A DNA stretch of 64,000 nt, from NCBI GenBank assembly GCA_943737045.1, contig CALSFV010000229.1:663001-727000 (forward strand), read 5' to 3'. A program made the position numbers and the translations under genes. Position 1 is the stretch's first letter. Each line of letters opens with the position of its first letter. This DNA is from Parapristionchus giblindavisi. Its lineage: Eukaryota; Nematoda; Chromadorea; Rhabditida; Diplogasteridae. Shown piece after piece: positions 56,033 to 64,000 of this stretch. The notes beneath the pieces were generated by a model. It searched no databases. It was not told the origin of the DNA and worked only from the letters and a program-made list of their open reading frames with translations.

Positions 56033-59000
56033 CTAATCACTATCTTCATCTTCTCCCTCGTCTTCCCATCGTGCTCCTGCTCCTCGATCCATATCATCAA
56101 CTGAGATGGAGACGCGTCTCTCTCCGGATGTCTCTGCGGACTCGCGGATGACCGGACGAGCGAACACAGCACCACATCGCTCAACTGTAATCAAGTAACG
56201 CATAAAAGAAGAGATAGAATAGAAAGAACATGCTACAATCACCGCCTATCTAGGGATAAACTAGAGCATATCTACCATAGACTATATTACTATTCGGAAA
56301 CGATGCTTATGAATCCTAGTGTAAATTTACCCAGTAAGAAGCAATGCAGTGCCTATAGTATCCCCTCCTACCGTAACCCGACAAGTACCGTACCTTCGGG
56401 TATCATCACCACCAAAGGCGCATCGTTGGTGCTCTCTTTTCTTGTAACCGTAGTCGTGGCATTCTTATCGATTTCTTTTCCGTCCCTCTTCTCCTCTCCT
56501 TCTTCTTCTTTGTCCACTGTCTTTTCTCCATTTGATTGTGCATCATCTTCGTGAACCTGACAAAAATCGATATTCAAAAATCAATATTCAAAATTAATAT
56601 TCAAAAAAATATTCAAACCAGCAAGTCCCTCAAACTAAAGACCTCTAGAACGATTTGACAGTCATAATATTTGTGGATGGCTTGATTATTGATTTTTACC
56701 GTTGCTTTATTTTCTTTAGGATGTCATTGGCAAGATTACCGTAACCTTTGTACCAATCAAAAGTTACCGTATGTACCTGTACTTCGAAGACTCGATAATG
56801 ATGATTAAGGACGGATTCGAGATGGAGCTGCCAGCCCGACTCCTCCACCAGACATCCTAAAGAAAATAAAGCAACGATAAAAATCAATAATCAAGCCATC
56901 CACCGTACCCAGTCTCGAGGTTTCCCGCCGCGCCAACACTCCGTTTGTGGTGCGTCTCGCGAAGAACACCTGAGATTGAGAAATATACTGTGACCACCAA
57001 TTAATCAATAAATCACTCCTACTCAATAACAACATTACCGTAACCGTCAAAGTACCGTACCCTGGCAGCACGGGCGTGGACCAGTGCCATGGCGCACATG
57101 GCACACGGTTCGTCTCGGAGGAAGACATCAGCGCCAGTGGCCAGATAATCAAGGGGAGGAAGGGGTTTGGACGGTGTGGAATCGGATGATGTCGACGTTG
57201 ACGCAGATGCGGTGTCATCAACGTTAGGCGCTGAAATTATGTATTTTGACCGTTTATGGGCGCAGCCATCCTACAGTGTTTCAGTGTATAAGCTTGTTAT
57301 ATATTTTTTTTAAAAAGCATTTAAAAATAGTTGGAGCATTACTACCAGAAGCTTAATCAGAAGCTTAACTATCATAATTTATATGAAAGTTAAAGGCGAA
57401 ATACTAACCTCCAGCAGCCGTACCAGGCGCGTGTCGCTTTCGTGACGTAGCCGCAGCCGCTTGACTATGCGCGTTCATCGCTGTTCCTGGAAAAGAAGAT
57501 AAATAGTCAGTTGACGATCACCAATTGTGGTGCTACCGTAATCAAACAACTCACGATAAGTGTTCGAGAGAGCGCGTACGGCACGCATTGACGCGTGCGA
57601 CAACATTCCGCTTCCTTGAAGGCCTGTAAATTAATAAATCAATAAATAAAACTACCGTAATTATGCAAGAAGCCTATAGAAATCAATCAATGTTTCCTCA
57701 CCCTCCGCAACGCGTTGTCCGCGTCGAACGACCACGCAACTGCCGCGACCTGAGCGGAACACGTCCAGACAAGCCGCGACGGCCGCACGCGTCTCCAGAT
57801 CCTCGTTCGCGGACAACATCGTCTCAAGGTCCTAGAAACAATATTGATCACTCAGCTCACATTCCAAAGTAACGGAACGGAACTGTATAGTTTCTATGTA
57901 CTAACGGTTATGACTGAGTCTGGCTACGGTACAGAAAGTATACTGTAGCATACGGTATCTACCATAATTACTCGCATATCTACCGTATACCTTATTCGGG
58001 TGGAAAGACACCGGCCAGATGTCTTTGGCCCAGTCGAATTGGCGCCTCGAAAGTGGTTTCATCGCCGGTACGACAATTTCTGAAATTATTGATTGAATAT
58101 GAACCGTCACCTCACTACAGTAGAGTAATTCTACAGTAATCTATGCAACTATATCCTAAAACACATTATCCATAACATGACCGAGATACAGTATATACAT
58201 CAGCTACCGCAATTCGGTGCATCATCAATCTATGGAATCATAGATACCGTACCCGATAAGTTACCGTACTCCTCGAGATTCGGAAGTTCGTCGTCGCTAT
58301 CGGAAGGCGAGACGATGACACGATCGCCGTTAATGCGTTTGAGATGCGTCAGATGCTCCGGAAGATCAGTTAGTAGAGGAAGAACAGAAGGGAATGAACG
58401 TCGATCGAATACTGTAATAATGGGCAATGATGAAATATCAGATGATGGCTGTTTTAAGGCGAAATACATAATATATTATAAATCATCAGTTATAATAATT
58501 ATATATATTCACAATGGACAACGACAATGCATTAAATACAATATCTATGCCTAAATATATTATGGGCAGTTGAAACGAGATTTCAACAAGTTAAGAAGAG
58601 ATGAATATTTGATTATAGTTACTACCTTTGAGAACGAAGACCCGAACCAGAGGCAGTTCCACTTGTGTCTCGACCTTCGACAGAACCGCAGTGATCGTGA
58701 ATCTAAGAGGACATCAAAGATCAAAGATCAAACTCTCAAAGTGTATCCACAACCTAAGAGGACATCAAAGATCAAACTCTCAAAGTGTATCCACAACCTA
58801 AGAGGACATAAAAGATCAAAGATCAAACTCTCAAAGTGTATCCACAACCTAAGAGGACATCAAAGATCAAAGATCAAACTCTCAAAGTGTATCCACAACC
58901 TAAGAGGACATAAAAGATCAAAGATCAAACTCTCAAAGTGTATCCACAACCTAAGAGGACATCAAAGATCAAAGATCAAACTCTCAAAGTGTATCCACAA

Positions 59001-59119
59001 CCTAAGAGGACATCAAAGATCAAAGATCAAACTCTCAAAGTGTATCCACACCTGCTCAGATCGAGCTCAGTCGTGCTCGTACCCTCGGTCGCGTGATCAC
59101 CATCCACAGCCACTTTCAT
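56033..59119 (-). CDS. ADAT3: tRNA-specific adenosine deaminase subunit TAD3/ADAT3
   Basis: About twelve exons, all joining in phase. Exon 1 (59052-59119) starts [13 protein letters not shown], then [20 protein letters not shown] (about 58630-58706), [20 protein letters not shown] (58265-58412), [20 protein letters not shown] (57990-58080), [17 protein letters not shown] (57702-57832), [16 protein letters not shown] (57555-57625), a Ala/Ser-rich linker (57407-57488), [20 protein letters not shown] (57061-57231), [12 protein letters not shown] (56908-56968), [19 protein letters not shown] (56776-56857), then an acidic tail (56398-56557, 56033-56186) ending [10 protein letters not shown]. The zinc-site PCAMC is present while the catalytic HAE is HAS, as expected for the non-catalytic partner of ADAT2 that makes wobble inosine in tRNA. 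The linker and C-terminal extension are longer than in the human protein. Confidence 0.9.
58690..59051. repeat. 51-bp tandem array forming ADAT3 intron 1
   Basis: About seven units, the first one shorter. On the minus strand the intron opens GTGTGGATACACTTTGAG, and every unit junction reads CTCTTAG then GTTGTGGATACACTTTG; the last unit ends CCTCTTAG before exon 2. Each unit thus has a donor-like start and an acceptor-like end. Confidence 0.9.
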
Positions 59120-60163
59120 CCCTATCAGAGATCAAAGATCAAAGATCAGCTTCAAAAGATCAAAGATCAAACCCCTCTAAGAGTAGAACAATGTGATGTA
59201 TAACACAACAATTTCAACGCAAAAGGACCATATGCAAATGTATATAATTGAATATCTTTATTCTTCTAATAAGAAAAACAAAAGGAGCGATTTCTCACTC
59301 ACATACAAATCTGTACGAATGGCAATCGTGGATGAGAACATACATGAAAATCCTGAATTTGGGCGGCGGGAAATTGAAAAATTTTGAAAATTTGACCAAT
59401 TTGATACAAATGATATTAGGGGACGCGCACCGATGAGGGGTGTTGGGAGTATAAACGATTCATCTGATAAGATGATGTTCTTTACAAGAAAATACGACTT
59501 ACAAGACTTACAAACTATAGGAACGGAAATCATATATATCTATTATATTATAATAAATATTGCAAGCATGAGTTTGATGGATCGAAATCGTATGCAAACA
59601 TATTATGTACAGGAAAAAAACGAGAGGCGATCCGAGAAAACGGTGCAAAGTACAAAGTTCAAAGTACAAAGTACAAAGATCAAAAGTTTACGAAGATCAT
59701 TAGCTGTATGACCTGATGTGTGCAGTGGAGAGTATATGTATAGGATGATAAACATGCGTGAGGTCACTGGAGGAAAGGGTTGCAGAGGGGGGCGGGGCTA
59801 ACGAATCTTACAATTAGGAGACGAGCATTGTTTGGTCGTTGTGGACGGAAATACAGTACATAATAAAACATATGAAGACACACTCGGTTACGGTATGCAA
59901 TGAGAACGATATTTGAGGGTAATCGATAATGGATGGAACCGAGTGATACAGTATACAGTGATACAGTATAAAGAGATACAGTATACAAAGCAAGGCCAAC
60001 AATAATAACAAATATAGATATAAACTCTGTGTGAAAGTGAAAGGAGGAGGAACGGGATCCTGCCCAATATACAGATACAAATATGTTTCAAAAGGAAACG
60101 AAAGAAACGAGTGGGTGGAGTCTGTGAAAAGAAGGCGGAGCTTCGAAAATGGGCGGAGTCAGC
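59120..60163. other. Intergenic spacer between ADAT3 and KMT2 copy 2
   Basis: Nearly the same sequence as 27301-28286. It should hold the ADAT3 5' region and the 3' end of KMT2 copy 2. GATCAAA repeats and GATACAGTAT repeats; no exon recognised. Confidence 0.45.
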
Positions 60164-63100
60164 CTAGTTCATCCATCGTTGCCAGTTAGGCGCTCCACAT
60201 AGGCAAGCAACCTTCTCTGAGTCATCCTCGATATCGAATTGGTAGTCGTAAGTCAACTGAAGATGAATCAATCAATAATAATCAATAACTAATGTTACTG
60301 TGTACCTAATCTAGTCAATTTCGACTACGATAATATACAGTTGTTGCCTTTCTACCGTAGCCAAACCTACAGTAGTATTCCCTCTACCGTAACCCCGCCC
60401 CTTTCCTACCGTAACCTTCCTACCGTACCTCTTCATCAGCCTTGATTGGTCGATTGGCAGTGATGATGATCTTTTTGTCCTCTCCATTGGCACCCAGATG
60501 CATGATGTGTGTCGCGCAGTTGGGGTCACACGAGTGATTGATATATCTGTAGATAAGAAGAAATAGATGTGATTAGATAAGAGTATATTAAACCACGCCC
60601 ACTTTTGTGTGATACAATCTATATTTATAACAGTTTTCCACTATGTTTTCATATTTATCCCTGTTTATTTCCTGCACTGAATACTGGCTACACAAAAACC
60701 ATCATGTCGGTGTGTCAATCGGGACGCCAAACCCGTCTGGAGTTCGCCGCAGTCAAATCTACAAACCTAGCTGGTCCTCCCTTCATCGTAGCGTCGATGA
60801 TACACTCGTCGGAGGCACGGAACATGTACGTGCCACGGTTCTGCGCAAAGTACTTCTTCTCGCGCATCTGTAATATTATTATTGTAATGGACAAGAATCT
60901 ATTGAATCTGCTATTCACCATACACTAAATACTCGAAGATGAAACGCGAAACCTACTGGTCATTTTCAAAACCACCAATGAATCGCAAACAGCCACCCTA
61001 ACATATTTAACATAGCTACTACCGAAAATGTCTACCACAACCTCAAGAATCAATCAATAAATGAATCAATCAATCGATCGATATATTGATTAGATACAGT
61101 ACCTCGCAGACTTCCGCTCGAATGACCTCTCCCTTGTACTCGATGATCATGGCGCCCATGTCAATGTCGCGTTTCGCATACAGACCCAGACCCTGTAATC
61201 GATTATTTGCATTTTATCGATTATATTATCGATTTTTAATATTTTAAGCAATATATATCAAGAAAATAACAACGTAAATAATGGGAACTCATGTAATCAC
61301 GCTCATGCGCAAGTTCATCATTTCAAGAACCGAACAAAAGTCAATTTATAGCCAAATGATTAATACTTGGACGGAAAAATCGATAACCTGAATCTTGCTC
61401 CTCGCCAGGTATACGGTATTGCGCCACTCCTTGCGCATCTTCTGGTAGCCCGAGTACGATTGCTCCGTCGAACCGTACTGATCCCATCTGCAGAGAAGGC
61501 ACTTTTTTTTTAATTCAAATTTATTGATTTAGTTATTGAATACGGATAGAGTGAATTTCACCTAGCACTACATACTCTATTGAGCTCTCACCATACTACA
61601 GAAAATCCACTGTACTATTCTCAAAACAAAAAAAACAAGCGAGAGTTGTGGTCGATCCGCAGAACCAGATTAGCTAAGAAATTTAAAAAAAATGATAAAT
61701 ACAAACTTGTTGCCTCCAGGAACTCCGAATCCATCGGTCCTCCATCCACTCATTCTCATCTGCATCTGCAATTCCTCGTACAGATTCTGATGACGTTGCT
61801 TTCCTGGAAATCAATCGATAATCCATCAAAAGTCAATATTCTCCTCACCTCCGGAAGGCGCAGCAGAGGGCGCGACCTTGCGATGCTTGATCAGGGTTCT
61901 GAACACACCATATTAATTGGACAATTCTTCGTATCACTTGAGAACACAAATATCACAATTTCAGCAGTATTCAAACACTCGAGAAACTCGCAATCAACAG
62001 GTGAGAATGAAACCGATCTATCACACATCAAGAAGATTTATTACAAGGTCCTCAAATTAGCCATCACCGCAGAGATCACAATTGTCATTTTTGCCATAAT
62101 TCATTTGAAATCATTATTTAATTTGCATTCAACGCATGTTTCACCGTACATTATTTTGAATATGTATAAATAATAATAATAAAAATAAAAATAATAATAT
62201 TATTATTATCAAAATAAGGAATCGATTACGTTACCTGAGTCGTGGTTCGCATCGTGCACATCCGGATGGATTCTCCGCGAGAGGCAACTCAAGGACGGCG
62301 GTGCCTCCGTGACGAAATGTATAAGAGTACAGAGAATCGACACCCGGTAACTGAAAAGTAAGCGTTGATATATATTTAATGTTGAAAATGGGTATTTTCA
62401 GTATGAAATCACTGGTGTTTTCGTTTTGGAGACTAATGATTAGCCAGTGTTCATTGATATATCTCATCATTGTGCATCAGTATAACCTACCGATTCGGTG
62501 ATCTTAGTGACCACAGACTCCTCTAGACCATACAGACTTTCTCCATCCAATTGATTGGTCACGAAACGGAGAACATCTCCTCGACGATCACGAACACGGG
62601 CAACTGCATCGAATACCTATAACAGTCATTGACAATCGACGAATTTTAAATTTTCCGCTCAATTAGCTACGTATATTCAGACTTATTCTCGTCTTCGTTA
62701 TATTGTTTTTTAATAATATCCCTCAAACTAATCAAAAGTTAGCTACAATACTACACCATGTAACAGTACATTATTTCAGAGACAATTCAGGAGCCTACAG
62801 TAATCGGGTCACAATCCTATCTACCGTACCTGTTTCCATGCATCATTCGCAGTCGCTGAAAAAAAAAAACTACCGAATAAACCAAACCAGCATCGAAAAA
62901 ACTACCTCATTGTCAGAACTATATTTCTAGAATATACACCAATCCACTATAGTATGATAAATTAATATCTATTCGTTATCGAGTTCATTTCGAACAATTT
63001 CATAGGTCACGCTAAGTTTGTTTAAGTTAATTTGAAGAAACAAATGCCTTATGGTGCATCTACCGTACCCGTGATGGTGAGACTGTATCGCAGGCGACGT

Positions 63101-64000
63101 TTCACATCTGACGGTGACCAGAACGCACGTTGCACCGTGTAGCCGATCGGGAAGATGAAACGCTCGTTGTGGCAAGTCTGAAGACATCAAAGGATTAGAG
63201 ATCAAAGATCAAAGATCAAAGTCTAAAGATCAAAGATCAAGGAACCGACCTTCAACTGTTCTGGCAGTAGTTGCCCTAGTCGATAGAATGTGAGGGCGCC
63301 CAGTCTGAGCACAATACGAGGAACGTCGCTTGACTGAAAACGAAAAATTACAAGTCCAAACCTTGTCTCGCCTAGTACAACCCCTTCCCCTCCAACACCC
63401 GCAGCATTCCTGTAGCAGTGCAATATGAAATTCATGGCCCCAACACAATCGTGATCCAGATTTTTTAAATATTAATCTAATTTATACAGTAGAACTTTGA
63501 GATCATCATTGAATCATTATTATGATCTTACATATATTGAATGAGCGTTAATACGATTACTATTACTATCATAAGATAACTAATGCAAACCTCAAATAGT
63601 TTCGCGAGTAGTTTGTTCTCATCTCTATGAACATAAAGACGACGGAGGGGCTCGAGTGTGGCCAACGCATCCATGTGCACGTCATTGTGATTGGGACAGA
63701 TAAAGTTCTGGAATGAAGAGATCAGAGATCAAAGATCAAAGATCAAAGATCACATCTACAGTACCTTATCCTTCAGGAACTTCTGGCCGAACATACGGTT
63801 TGCGCAAGTGAAGTGGAAGTTGCGCAGGCACTCAACCTACAAAAATACAACACGTTTATATTAGAGAAAAATCGATAATCACCCAACTACCGTACCTTGA
63901 AGCACTGAACAGTAGCACCGGAGCGTCCGCATAAGTTACTGTAATTAATAGATTTATAATCAAACTGTCAAACCCATTGAAGACATCACAGCAACATAGG
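60164..64000 (-). CDS. KMT2C/D-type methyltransferase, copy 2 (3' part only in window)
   Basis: Exons match copy 1 one for one: post-SET (60164-60256), SET (60428-60545 YINHSCDPNCATHIMHLG; 60770-60868; 61103-61195; 61388-61490; 61710-61808), FYRC (62234-62352, 62494-62617, 62832-62855), FYRN (63069-63180, 63250-63335), ePHD (63592-63708, 63766-63838, from 63896). Two differences stand out. The post-SET reads CLCGAPN-W-QRWMN, so a zinc-binding cysteine is lost. The FYR exon at 62832 begins right after a T-run acceptor and lacks the first 21 codons seen in copy 1, in frame. The remaining exons are open. The 5' part lies beyond 64000. Confidence 0.85.

Larger units (their letters stand above)
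55214..64000. repeat. Right copy of the segmental duplication
   Basis: Counterpart of 24142-32400, running off the window. It keeps all ADAT3 exons and the empty site of the MITE at 24343. Co-linear order on both sides: AASDH 5' end, ADAT3, KMT2 3' end. Confidence 0.85.

Overview
The window is eukaryotic and reads as an AT-rich nematode genome, most likely a rhabditid; the species cannot be told from the sequence. Genes are split into short exons by mostly short introns with TTTCAG-type acceptors. Introns are full of (GATCAAA)n, ATCAATCAATAA and TACCGTA/CTACAGTAATC repeats. The best protein matches, recognised by eye, are to animal or nematode families (LET-767, delta-COP, KMT2C/D (SET-16), ADAT3, AASDH). 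Every gene I could reconstruct lies on the minus strand, so each runs from high to low coordinates.

Layout. 1-870: exon-like fragments of an unidentified gene. 870-6250: transposon-rich, with a ~2 kb palindrome, a tRNA-derived SINE and a broken short-chain dehydrogenase pseudogene. 6976-10303: a let-767-type 3-ketoacyl/steroid reductase whose ten exons join in frame, but whose first exon carries a 193-bp hAT-like MITE. 10525-12400: a 19-bp purine-strand minisatellite. 14573-18143: the C-terminal mu-homology half of delta-COP, preceded in matching phase by a six-exon unidentified gene. 18180-24140: tandem repeats, hairpin MITEs and two large foldback elements, one with tRNA-like arms. 24142-28280: a degraded duplicate carrying fragments of an AASDH-like gene and of ADAT3. 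28287-47051: a large KMT2C/D-type histone methyltransferase gene. 49124-55717: an AASDH-like adenylation-carrier-PQQ protein gene, interrupted in a coding exon by a Tc1-type element. 56033-59119: a complete ADAT3-like tRNA deaminase subunit. 60164-64000: the 3' part of a second KMT2 copy that runs off the window.

The block AASDH-ADAT3-KMT2 therefore occurs twice, about 31 kb apart. The right block has intact AASDH (apart from the transposon) and ADAT3, but its KMT2 copy has lost a post-SET cysteine. The left block has fragments of AASDH and ADAT3 but a better-preserved KMT2 catalytic end. This may be a real tandem duplication or two haplotypes placed side by side in the assembly.

The strongest unusual signals are: (i) two mobile elements sitting inside otherwise in-frame coding exons with clean target-site duplications; (ii) an ADAT3 intron made of 51-bp units, each of which looks like a whole mini-intron joined to the next with no exon between; (iii) foldback elements whose arms carry tRNA-like A and B boxes; (iv) asymmetric damage in the two KMT2 copies.
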